64,000 nt of DNA, taken from the NCBI GenBank assembly GCA_964539825.1, contig CAZIKF010000018.1, positions 43,388 through 107,387 of the forward strand. Reading direction: 5' to 3'. The position numbers were made by a program, and so were the translations under genes. The stretch's first letter is position 1. The number at the start of each line of letters is the position of its first letter. The stretch is from CAZIKF01 sp964539825 (GTDB taxonomy: Bacteria > Muiribacteriota > UBA6191). This document shows, piece after piece, positions 56,478 through 63,918 of the stretch. The notes under the pieces were generated by a model. It was given only the letters and a program-made list of their open reading frames with translations. It was not told where the DNA came from and did not search any database.

Positions 56478-56639
56478 TGAGGCGAGAGCCGGTGCGTGGT
56501 GGGTGATTGGGGGCTCAGGAGTAGTACATGGTTGTGGTTCGTGAGGAGGACGTGGCATCGTCACGTTCGACGAAGGAACCGCGATCAGGTGCTGCTCATG
56601 AGCCCCCAAGCACCCACCTAAGCACCGGTTCTCGCCTCA
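56478..56639 (-). ncRNA. Long structured hairpin element, copy 2 (3' of the SDR gene)
   Basis: This 162-nt copy is the best paired. The outer stem of 18 pairs has no mismatch (TGAGGCGAGAGCCGGTGC against its complement, one G-U). GGTGGGTG/CACCCACC and TTGGGGGCTCA/TGAGCCCCCAA follow, then a 22-column stem with 21 pairs including several G-U pairs, and the apical GACGTG/CACGTT. In total about 64 pairs by hand. The outermost three bases on the leftward strand are the TGA stop codon of the SDR gene. CGGTCTTTTGTTTTTTT follows on that strand. The conserved unpaired patches are GTGAGG and CGAAGG on either side of the apex. Confidence 0.68.
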
Positions 56640-57302
56640 AATAAATTTCAATTTGCCGCTTTCTTCTGACTCAAGAACCCCAACAACCTTCGCAGTAATC
56701 TTCTCAAGGCTAGTCCAGCCAGAATAACTTGCGCCTGGAAAGGACTTGCGATTCTTGGGAGTATCCATGGTCCAGGGAACGATAGCATTTGATTTGATGG
56801 CTCCGGCACTCTCTTTGGCGATGGTCTTGGTGAGAGTATGAACCATGACCTTGGAGACACAATAAGGACCGGCCTCCTTCATTCCCTCCATAGCCACCTG
56901 GGCTCCAAAATTGAGAATATGCCCCATACCCTGTTTTTTCATGATGGGAATCATAGACTGACAGGAATGGAGAACTGTCATGAAATTCAGCTTATACATA
57001 TGAACCCATTCATCCCGAGTCTGTTCAATCGGCTTCCCGTGATGAAATCCCCCTACGGTGTTAATCAGTACATGTATGGTTCCAAATCTCGCCTGAATGG
57101 ATTGAAACGCCTGATCAACCGAAGGCTTGTTCAACAGGTCAGCAACGATAAACAAGTTCCCATAATTTTCAACCATTTTAGGATTTGCTCGATGGATTAT
57201 CCCAAATACACTCTGGGCATTTTTATGAAAATAATCGAAAAGATGGGAACCGACTCCACCAGCCGCTCCAGTGATCACAATATTCATCTCTCCAATATTC
57301 AC
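56637..57302 (-). CDS. Short-chain dehydrogenase/reductase
   Basis: The 221-residue SDR has NIVITGAAGGVGSHL (dinucleotide-binding glycines), NTVGGFHHG (Asn strand) and GPYCVSKVMV with the catalytic Tyr and Lys. The catalytic Ser position, 13 residues before the Tyr, is Ala (FGAQVAMEG), as in a dihydropteridine reductase-like SDR branch, so Tyr and Lys may act without it. Substrate unknown. The ATG at 57302 or the internal ATG 15 bases later could start it. Its TGA stop codon is the first triplet of hairpin copy 2. Confidence 0.85.
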   Translation of the reverse strand: MNIGEMNIVITGAAGGVGSHLFDYFHKNAQSVFGIIHRANPKMVENYGNLFIVADLLNKPSVDQAFQSIQARFGTIHVLINTVGGFHHGKPIEQTRDEWVHMYKLNFMTVLHSCQSMIPIMKKQGMGHILNFGAQVAMEGMKEAGPYCVSKVMVHTLTKTIAKESAGAIKSNAIVPWTMDTPKNRKSFPGASYSGWTSLEKITAKVVGVLESEESGKLKFI

Positions 57303-57425
57303 TTAGACCCCCTTATGGATTTTCTTGTATTTCCTAAATCCAAATATCGACCGGATTGAAAAATTCCTGCAAGAAAAGATAACACATTAACGTCTCAGCG
57401 AATTAGGTCCATTAACCGCCTTTCC

Positions 57426-57448
57426 CACATATCCGAAATAGATATGTG
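57426..57448 (+). promoter_or_regulatory. Inverted repeat just before the ribosome-binding site
   Basis: CACATATC and GATATGTG are perfect 8-bp arms with a 7-nt loop. They end 2 bases before the AGGAG of the gene at 57460. The repeat could be an operator for the divergent gene pair or an RNA stem that controls translation. Confidence 0.5.
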
Positions 57449-57459
57449 ACAGGAGTTGC

Positions 57460-58935
57460 ATGAGTATTCATACTACTTTGAAATCTGAGTGTATTGAGCC
57501 AATCCTTGCATCCCTTGAAAAACTCTCCACCAGACCTGATCCTGGACTTGAACTCTGGGACCTATATCTAAGAAAAGTTCGTTCTCTTTTCCAGGTAACC
57601 GCAGGAGATTCTGACGATTCCTCGAAGGAAGTTGAAGTTCCCAGGACCGCTCATACTCCTAAGGAAGAACTGCTCACTCTATTTCTTGAACTTGGTAAAA
57701 AGCTTGGCGAAGACTCCGCGCCTCATGAGTTTAGCCACCACCTGCTACTCCTTCATGAAGCCATGGGCGCAGAGCTTGAGTTGTCCACCGAAGAGCTGAT
57801 GAAATCTCTAAAGGTAGCTTCTGCTCCTCCACCAAACAAATCTGATAAGAAGCCAAAGATCCTTGAAGAGGACTGTGTCCACCTGATCAATCGACTTTGT
57901 CACAGAGACTGGAAGGGCGACCTGAATAAATTCCACTACCGGGTACTCAGCGAACAGGTGGAAGCAGAGTGTAGTTCCCGGGAATTTCATCCCGAAATCA
58001 ATACCATATCATCCCATCTCTTCGCTGGAGGCTTCATGGGGGCGGTACTAGCCGGAATCCACGGTTCACTGGGATTCATGGCTCCATGGATTACCATACC
58101 CTTTATTATCAGCGGCCTTGTTGTAACTTACTTGTGGGTGGTTCGCGAATCAAAATTCATGATGGCGTTTCTTACCTCATTAGCGTCAGGAATTTTGGCT
58201 TACTCCTTCTTTGGAACTACTCCAGAACAGGGAATTACGATTCTGAAAGTGCTGGAGATAACCAGCGGAACCATGATGGGAGGATTAGTAGGACTATACC
58301 ATGGCTACACCCGCTGGTTTCACATTAGAAAGTCACTGCTAGACCAATTTAAGCAACAAAGAATGGCAGTCTTGATCAGTGAAAACGAACCTTCTGTGGC
58401 GACATTACACAGGTTTTGTGCCGAATTTGTTATACCGCACTTTCAAGAAGCTAAGACGGCTGTGGCATCCTTACTAAACGAAGCCTACACCTCTAAAGAC
58501 TCCTGTGAAAGCGGCTTGAGGATTCTAAAAAACCAGGATAACAAACCTGATTTTGAAGAATTTTTTGAATTACACAAGGTCCGTAATGATCATGAATCCA
58601 GAATTCAGGTTTTGGAAAGACTCTACGGGGCATACCAAAAATTGGAATCCCGGCTCCTTGAGCGCATGAAGTTGCTTGAGAGAGCCTCTGAGTCGGAGCG
58701 ATTCCAGGTACTTTCCGGAGCAGTTGGTAATGCTGAATATTTATGGATTGCCGATCAAGAGGTTCGTGGAGAAAAGTGGAAAAAAAATCTTGCGAGGAAA
58801 CGGATGGACTTATTGATGACCTGGATCGAAAACTTTCGTCCATTTCTAGAGTTCGAACTGCATAGAAAAGAACTCAATAACCTGGAACTATGGACGAAGC
58901 AAATCGTTCAAAAATCAAGCGGAAGCGTCGCCTGA
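57460..58935 (+). CDS. Membrane protein of unknown function with long helical flanks
   Basis: The 491-residue protein has a soluble helical N-terminal part (about 1-180), a compact membrane block of four segments (about 186-290: FAGGFMGAVLAGIHGSLGFM, ITIPFIISGLVVTYLWVV, FLTSLASGILAYSFFG, EITSGTMMGGLVGLYHGYTR) and a helical C-terminal part of about 200 residues likely to form coiled coils. I do not recognise a family. AGGAG precedes the ATG. The 3' end overlaps the convergent ATP-grasp gene by 21 bp. Confidence 0.7.
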   Translation: MSIHTTLKSECIEPILASLEKLSTRPDPGLELWDLYLRKVRSLFQVTAGDSDDSSKEVEVPRTAHTPKEELLTLFLELGKKLGEDSAPHEFSHHLLLLHEAMGAELELSTEELMKSLKVASAPPPNKSDKKPKILEEDCVHLINRLCHRDWKGDLNKFHYRVLSEQVEAECSSREFHPEINTISSHLFAGGFMGAVLAGIHGSLGFMAPWITIPFIISGLVVTYLWVVRESKFMMAFLTSLASGILAYSFFGTTPEQGITILKVLEITSGTMMGGLVGLYHGYTRWFHIRKSLLDQFKQQRMAVLISENEPSVATLHRFCAEFVIPHFQEAKTAVASLLNEAYTSKDSCESGLRILKNQDNKPDFEEFFELHKVRNDHESRIQVLERLYGAYQKLESRLLERMKLLERASESERFQVLSGAVGNAEYLWIADQEVRGEKWKKNLARKRMDLLMTWIENFRPFLEFELHRKELNNLELWTKQIVQKSSGSVA

Positions 58936-60303
58936 ACAGGTAACCACAGGATACATCCCCCCCATTCCAGGACCGCATTGAGCTGTCATATAGGTATGAC
59001 TCCATCGTGCGAAGAAATTGCCCATTTCCCCCTGGATATAGAAAGGATTAAGATCCAGATAATGGGTTGCCTCCACAATATTCTGCATTTCAAGTTCGCA
59101 AACAACCATTTCCGGCGTTTCCACAAACTCCTGTGCAACCATCGCTCCATTTCTTGCGCCCTGGTGAAGTATTTCACCCCAAAACCCTGAATCGGGTACC
59201 AGTTTTCCTAGGAAGACTTCCTTTCCACAGGAACCTTTAACCGGCTTCACGACCCATGAATCTCTAGTTTCCATCAATAGGTCCAAATCCTCAGGCGCTG
59301 CTTTGCTTAAATTGAAAGTCCGGGGAATATGCTCTCTAATTTCATCCAATACCTCTTGCGCGAAACAACCCCGGTATTCCTCATCCCACAAAATCTCGAA
59401 TACGGACTTGGCACTTAGCGATTCGCTGATAAAAGCGTTCACCACCGGGACGTCCCCCTCTTTCCAAGCCTCCAATATTCTGCGGTATCCAAGAAAGCCC
59501 GGATCTCCGACGACATGGAACCACTCAAAAAAGCGATACACTACGTCTATCGCCTTTCCTTCAAACTTTGGCTTTCCACCCTGGTATTCAAACTGGTCCG
59601 GAAAGAGAAAACTTACATCATAACCTTCTTCTAGAAGCGCTCTTTGGATGTATTGATGAAGCAAGACATCGCTCTCCCCGAAAGGTGAAGTGGGTCGAGG
59701 ATGGATAAGACCAATATGAGGTCGCTCCATTCCTGAATTCTCACATAATTCCTTACCCAGTAATTTAACCGTAGGATTTACGCCCCTATCAAAAAACTGA
59801 ATCCCATTAACTTCCATTTCAGTTCGAAATTTCTGGTAAAGAGAATTGGAGTTTAGAACCTTGGAAATGATGTCTGAATCGCAAATACCACCGGGCCAGG
59901 AAACATTAAATTCATGAGCCTTAAAACCATCCCCAACTACTACTGTATCCGGTCTGATGATTCCAGGACCGAACCTACCCTTGGGAGAACATTGGAAAAG
60001 ACCATCAATTTCATCGTCAAAACTCAAAACCTGGCGAAATTCTGAGCAGAATTCATGTGAAGAGTCTGAGATCACTGACAAGATGTCTTCAAGAACCTGT
60101 CTAACCAGGACTCCAAATCTCTCATATCGATGAACAAGTTCATTCTCAATGAAGAGTGGATGCATGGGCACTTGAAAATTGAGCCCTTCCTGGGAGCAAT
60201 TGGCGGTCATATAGTGGATTTCGCGGGCAACAAAGTCAGAATCCAAATCAATCTCCCTGGAAAGGAAGTCATAGAACCGATTCATAACATGAAAACCACT
60301 CAT
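58915..60303 (-). CDS. ATP-grasp superfamily ligase-like protein
   Basis: In this 462-residue protein, WVVKPVKGSCGKEVFLG (about residues 360-376) is an ATP-grasp nucleotide-binding Lys and Gly-rich loop, and AQEFVETPEMV follows as the adenine strand. An earlier block EFNVSWPGGIC resembles the E-x-N segment of the glutathionylspermidine-synthase/circularly permuted ATP-grasp group. Such enzymes join a carboxylate to an amine through an acyl phosphate. No peptide or polyamine partner gene is adjacent, so the substrate is unknown. The gene precedes repeat array 3 in the opposite direction. Confidence 0.65.
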   Translation of the reverse strand: MSGFHVMNRFYDFLSREIDLDSDFVAREIHYMTANCSQEGLNFQVPMHPLFIENELVHRYERFGVLVRQVLEDILSVISDSSHEFCSEFRQVLSFDDEIDGLFQCSPKGRFGPGIIRPDTVVVGDGFKAHEFNVSWPGGICDSDIISKVLNSNSLYQKFRTEMEVNGIQFFDRGVNPTVKLLGKELCENSGMERPHIGLIHPRPTSPFGESDVLLHQYIQRALLEEGYDVSFLFPDQFEYQGGKPKFEGKAIDVVYRFFEWFHVVGDPGFLGYRRILEAWKEGDVPVVNAFISESLSAKSVFEILWDEEYRGCFAQEVLDEIREHIPRTFNLSKAAPEDLDLLMETRDSWVVKPVKGSCGKEVFLGKLVPDSGFWGEILHQGARNGAMVAQEFVETPEMVVCELEMQNIVEATHYLDLNPFYIQGEMGNFFARWSHTYMTAQCGPGMGGMYPVVTCSGDASA

Positions 60304-60410
60304 GACTTAGTTATAACAGATGCACGAACCAGAGATAGAAAAAGCACCAAAAAAAAATAAAAATAGAAAGAACAAAACCAGTTCAGAAAAAGGGAGCGAG
60401 AAAAAGAAAA

Positions 60411-60605
60411 CGAAGCAAGAGCAAAGCGAAAGCAGAGTAAAGAAGAAAACGAAGCAAGAGCAAAGCGAAAGCAGAGTAAAGAAGAAAACGAAGTGAAAGC
60501 AAAGCGAACACAGGGTAAAGAAGAAAGCGAAGTGAAAGCAAAGCGAACACAGAGTAAAGAAGAAAGCGAAGTGAAAGCAAAGCGAACACAGAGTAAAGAA
60601 GAAAA
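60411..60605 (+). repeat. Direct-repeat array 3, five perfect-length 39-bp units
   Basis: Units start at 60411, 60450, 60489, 60528 and 60567. Two subtypes occur: CGAAGCAAGAGCAAAGCGAA (units 1-2) and CGAAGTGAAAGCAAAGCGAA (units 3-5), both continuing with a CAGAGTAAAGAAGAAA core. The unit is 39 bp, 2 bp longer than in arrays 1 and 2. It therefore leaves an open leftward frame rich in Leu, Phe and Ser, which I regard as accidental. The array lies 14 bp left of hairpin copy 3. Confidence 0.92.
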
Positions 60606-60619
60606 ATTCAAAAAAGAAT

Positions 60620-60782
60620 TGAGGGGAGGGCCGGTACGTGGTGGGTGATTGAGGGCTCAGGAGTAGTACATGGTTGTGGTTCGTGAGGCGGAGGTGGCAT
60701 CGTCACCTTCAACGAGGGAACCGCGATCAGGTGCTGCTTCCTGTGCCCTCAAGCACCCACCTAAGTACCGGTTCTACCCTCA
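60620..60782 (-). ncRNA. Long structured hairpin element, copy 3 (3' of flagellin)
   Basis: This 163-nt copy has the same fold. The outer stem 60620-60636 pairs with 60766-60782 with one mismatch and two G-U pairs, and its inner end CCGGTAC/GTACCGG replaces the CCGGTGC/GCACCGG of the other copies. GGTGGGTG/CACCCACC, a GAGGGCTCA stem with one mismatch, and the apical GAGGTG/CACCTT follow. The first three leftward bases are the TGA stop codon of flagellin. AATTCTTTTTTTGAATTTTTC follows on that strand. As the 3' end of a highly expressed gene, it is the copy most likely to be seen in RNA data. Confidence 0.66.
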
Positions 60783-63428
60783 CCCCAATAACTGAAGGGC
60801 TTGTTGAGGCTGCATTTTGGATTGTTGGACCTGTGCGGTACCCGTTTGATTTAACAGTTGGCTCCTGGCGAATTCAACGGTCTGCTCGGCCAGGTCTACA
60901 TCACGGATGGAGGATTCGAAGGCTCCCAGGTTATTTCCAGTCGTGGTATTCGTGTTGATGAGATAATCCAGTCTATTTTGGACAGATCCAAGGTTAGATC
61001 GTTCCGAAGAAACCCTTTTTATCGCCTCATCTATTTTTCCCAGGGCTCGGGTAGAAGATCGGATATTGGTAATATCCAAGCCTTTTAAGCCCAGTGCGTC
61101 AGAGGTAAGATTGCTCACCCCGAAGTTAAGAATCTGACTTTTGTTAGCCCCAACCTCAAAATCCAGGCTATTGTTGATAACTCGTATATCGAATTGGACC
61201 TCTCTGACTGTATTTCCCACGAATTGATTAAAATTAATTCCATAGGCAGGACCTCCAATGGCGACATCGGTGGAATCAGCGGTGAGCTGGATGGAAGATG
61301 TACCGCCTTCCTCCCTTTGAAAGAAAGATAGTAGAACATCATTCGTGAACCCATAAGTAATTGCTGTACCTGACATACTACTGGCATCAATAATGGAAGT
61401 AATCTGGTTGGTGGAAATCGAGAAAGATTCCCCGCTACCATCTACATTGGCAGTCCCAAAATAGATATCCCCTGAAGAGGCTCCATTTCCGTCGGTGAGT
61501 GAGAAATTCATGATACCTGTTTGGGTAAAAGCCTTCGTGGCATTAGATCCGCTGGTGCTTCCCGTAAACACCGCTGCAGTGCCCCCTGCCCCAGCGTTCG
61601 CGTTGCCACTGGCCAACCCCAGTGCGGCGAACATTGTAGCTCCCGCGACTTCTGAAATGGAGACCCGTGAATCTGACCCTGACTCCGTCGCCGTAATCAC
61701 AAGATTTCCACCTCCATTTACCGACACAGAAGCATCGATACTGTTCGCGGTAAAATAATTGGTAAAAGCAGTGGTTATGGAAGCCTGGGAAATGACCACT
61801 CCCTGGTTGAAAGTTATATCCGATGCTACTGTGCTCGTATTGGTATTGAAGTCACCGTCACCCAGGCGAATCCTTGTCACTCCGGCACCCGCAAAGGTCA
61901 CTCCACCCGTAATATTTGTGATACCTGTCAGCGTTCCGCTGGTCCCTCCTACCCCGGAGGTGAGTCCGTTGGTCAATCCAAGGGTAGTCTGGGCAGCCGC
62001 ATTAGCGCTGATGGAGATACTTCCCGAAGTTCCCGTCCCTGTTGAAGTGAGCACCAGGTTACTTCCGCTGAAGCTGGCGGCAATGTTTGGATTGGTGTAG
62101 TTGGAAGAAGTTGGACCAAAGGTCAGTGAGTCAGAGGGATTATTGGCAGCGCCAATCGCGTTATTGATCATGGTGGAAATAGAAGTTAGCAGAAATGATC
62201 TGCTGTTGGTGAGAATAACAGTGACCCCGGCGCTAAGACTCCCCGTTGCCTGATCATTATCCTCACCATTGGTGTCATGAAAAGTGAAGATCACATCAGT
62301 AGCACCAATCTGGATAGCATCCAATGCCTGTATTGATCCATCTATTCGTGCTTCCTGACCCAGGTCAAAATCAAGTTCTCTGCCACCCAAAACCCCAAAG
62401 GTATCATCGGCACTGGTAGTTGCCGTGAATTCTCTCTTTTCGTAGACTCCATGTCCCTGTTCCTGCCCAAATACGTCAAAGAAAATGGACTCCGCCTCTG
62501 TAATAATGTCGAAAGAAAATGCATTTAGAATATCTTCTGAGCCTGATAGAGAAAGCTCTCCTCTAAATCCTGCCACCCCGGCGTTGTACTCGAATTGCCC
62601 GTCTTCCGCGTTGAATTCAAAGGACGAATTTGCAATCCCCAACCCTCCGTCTTCGGTGCTAGCAATAATTGTCTCCTCCACCTTTAGAGCAAATTTCTCC
62701 AAAGTTTCATTACCCGACATCGTAACTTCGGTTTTGGTTCCGTTTCCCCTCAAGGTAAGAACCTGGGGATTTTCTAAAAAGGAGTTCCCCTCATGATCGA
62801 ACATACTTTCCATCTCATTTAATTGTGATGTTCGGGTCGCCATTCTCCCTGAAACGACGCTTCTTTGAATTGCAGAACCTTGCTCCTGCTTCACACCGGC
62901 CGAAGTCTGCTGCATAGAAACCAGGTAATCACCAGTGCCAATCCCCCCCTCTACCTCGAATGTCGGTAGCTGAATCCCTTCACTGGAAGCATGCACTTCC
63001 GCTGAACTCCCATCCAGCAACTTTTTTGTGTTGAATTCTGTAGTGATCGCAACGCGATCTATCTCGCCAATTAGCTGATCAACTTCCTTTTGAAGTTCAA
63101 TTCGATCGGTAGAAGTAAGCGCGTCTGATTGGGATTGAATGCTTAGTTCCCGCATTCTATTAAGCATGGCGTGATCTTCATTTAGAGCGCCCTCGGCAGT
63201 TTGAATCAGGGAGATTCCGTCCTGGGCATTTGCGGTAGCCTTGGTAAGTCCACGGATTTGTGAGCGAAGCTTTTCGGAAATGGTCAATCCGGCAGCATCA
63301 TCTGCACCGCGATTGATTCTTAATCCGGAAGAAAGTCTCTCAATCGACGATTGTAAACCACCCTGGGTACGTGAAAGATTACCCAGTGTGACAAGACTAC
63401 TCCCGGGCCCATTGACCCGAAATCCCAT
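60780..63428 (-). CDS. fliC: Flagellin, unusually large (about 882 residues)
   Basis: The N-terminal D0/D1 region is clear: GFRVNGPGSSL, SIERLSSGLRINRGADDAAG, LTISEKLRSQIRGL, NAQDGISLIQTAEGALNE, MRELSIQSQSDAL. So is the C-terminal D1/D0: SERSNLGSVQNRLDYLINT, RDVDLAEQTVEFARSQLLNQ, QQALQLLG. Between them lie over 600 residues of surface domain, Gly/Ser/Thr-rich, with two flagellin-IN-like repeats (INNAIGAANN...AAAQTTLGL and FTNYFTANSID...MFAALGLASG). The ATG at 63428 has GAGGTG upstream; a GTG at 63434 is part of that site. The protein is exported by the flagellar type III system, without a cleaved signal. Its TGA stop codon is part of hairpin copy 3. Confidence 0.93.
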   Translation of the reverse strand: MGFRVNGPGSSLVTLGNLSRTQGGLQSSIERLSSGLRINRGADDAAGLTISEKLRSQIRGLTKATANAQDGISLIQTAEGALNEDHAMLNRMRELSIQSQSDALTSTDRIELQKEVDQLIGEIDRVAITTEFNTKKLLDGSSAEVHASSEGIQLPTFEVEGGIGTGDYLVSMQQTSAGVKQEQGSAIQRSVVSGRMATRTSQLNEMESMFDHEGNSFLENPQVLTLRGNGTKTEVTMSGNETLEKFALKVEETIIASTEDGGLGIANSSFEFNAEDGQFEYNAGVAGFRGELSLSGSEDILNAFSFDIITEAESIFFDVFGQEQGHGVYEKREFTATTSADDTFGVLGGRELDFDLGQEARIDGSIQALDAIQIGATDVIFTFHDTNGEDNDQATGSLSAGVTVILTNSRSFLLTSISTMINNAIGAANNPSDSLTFGPTSSNYTNPNIAASFSGSNLVLTSTGTGTSGSISISANAAAQTTLGLTNGLTSGVGGTSGTLTGITNITGGVTFAGAGVTRIRLGDGDFNTNTSTVASDITFNQGVVISQASITTAFTNYFTANSIDASVSVNGGGNLVITATESGSDSRVSISEVAGATMFAALGLASGNANAGAGGTAAVFTGSTSGSNATKAFTQTGIMNFSLTDGNGASSGDIYFGTANVDGSGESFSISTNQITSIIDASSMSGTAITYGFTNDVLLSFFQREEGGTSSIQLTADSTDVAIGGPAYGINFNQFVGNTVREVQFDIRVINNSLDFEVGANKSQILNFGVSNLTSDALGLKGLDITNIRSSTRALGKIDEAIKRVSSERSNLGSVQNRLDYLINTNTTTGNNLGAFESSIRDVDLAEQTVEFARSQLLNQTGTAQVQQSKMQPQQALQLLG

Positions 63429-63456
63429 GAACACCTCAAAAAAAAATTTACAATAA

Positions 63457-63490
63457 GACTGATTTCCAAATTCATGGAAATATCAGTCTA
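63457..63490 (-). promoter_or_regulatory. Stem-loop in the flagellin leader
   Basis: On the leftward strand AGACTGAT-AT-TTCCA and TGGAAATCAGTCT pair over 13 positions with a 2-nt bulge and a 6-nt loop. It lies about 29-62 bases before the ATG, so it is probably in the 5' UTR. It could stabilise the mRNA, bind a translational regulator, or be an operator. I see no convincing sigma-28 promoter beside it. Confidence 0.55.
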
Positions 63491-63918
63491 AAATCAAAGA
63501 ATTCTCGAAATGTCCAAACAGTTCGACTCCGCAGAGTGTCCCTGGATCAGGATTTAAGCGCAAGACAAATGTGGGCGAACGTCAATTCTTCTGAAGAGCG
63601 CAAAAAACCTTACTCGGGTATTCGGCATCTAAGCTGAGCGCAATGAGGCTGTTTAGTCTGAGTTAGATGTAAATAGATACAAAATGGTGAGCTTTGATTA
63701 AGAAACCAACCAATATTGGCTATATAAGGATATTTTTCAATTCCAGGTCAAAGACTGATATCGACCAAAAAAAAATGAGTATGTATAAGAAAAGAATCCA
63801 TAGGCCGAGCAAAGCAACCAGACGACTAAGGAGTCAGGAAACTGAAAAGGAGGGAATAAGAATAAGGTTTGCAAGGAACGTAAAAAGGCAGGATCCCGCG
63901 ATCAACAAGCAGGATGGC
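63491..63918. other. Gene-free stretch upstream of flagellin
   Basis: No reading frame with start, ribosome-binding site and coding character is visible on either strand. The flagellin promoter must be here or just downstream. GCCGAATA-like bases occur on the leftward strand near 63630 but without a TAAA at the sigma-28 distance. The right part (63780-63918) is purine-rich and merges into array 4. Confidence 0.6.

Noticed and set aside
56478..56639. Integron attC sites
   Set aside because: The ends read TGAGGCG/CGCCTCA, not RYYYAAC/GTTRRRY. The copies do not alternate with single small cassette genes, and no integrase is seen.
60300..60611. Leftward reading frame across array 3 (Leu/Phe/Ser-rich, about 103 codons)
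   Set aside because: It exists only because the unit is 39 bp (13 codons). The homologous 37-bp arrays shift frame, and there is no ribosome-binding site.
60620..60782. 6S RNA or another housekeeping RNA
   Set aside because: There are three copies in 64 kb, pairing is nearly continuous with no large central bubble, and each copy is attached to a repeat array and a stop codon.
61495..62796. Rightward reading frames inside the flagellin gene
   Set aside because: They are antisense shadows of the low-complexity surface domain, rich in Pro and Val, with no ribosome-binding sites.
63600..63660. Sigma-28 promoter for flagellin
   Set aside because: GCCGAATA on the leftward strand has no TAAA-like -35 at about 15 bp, and the position is far from the start codon.
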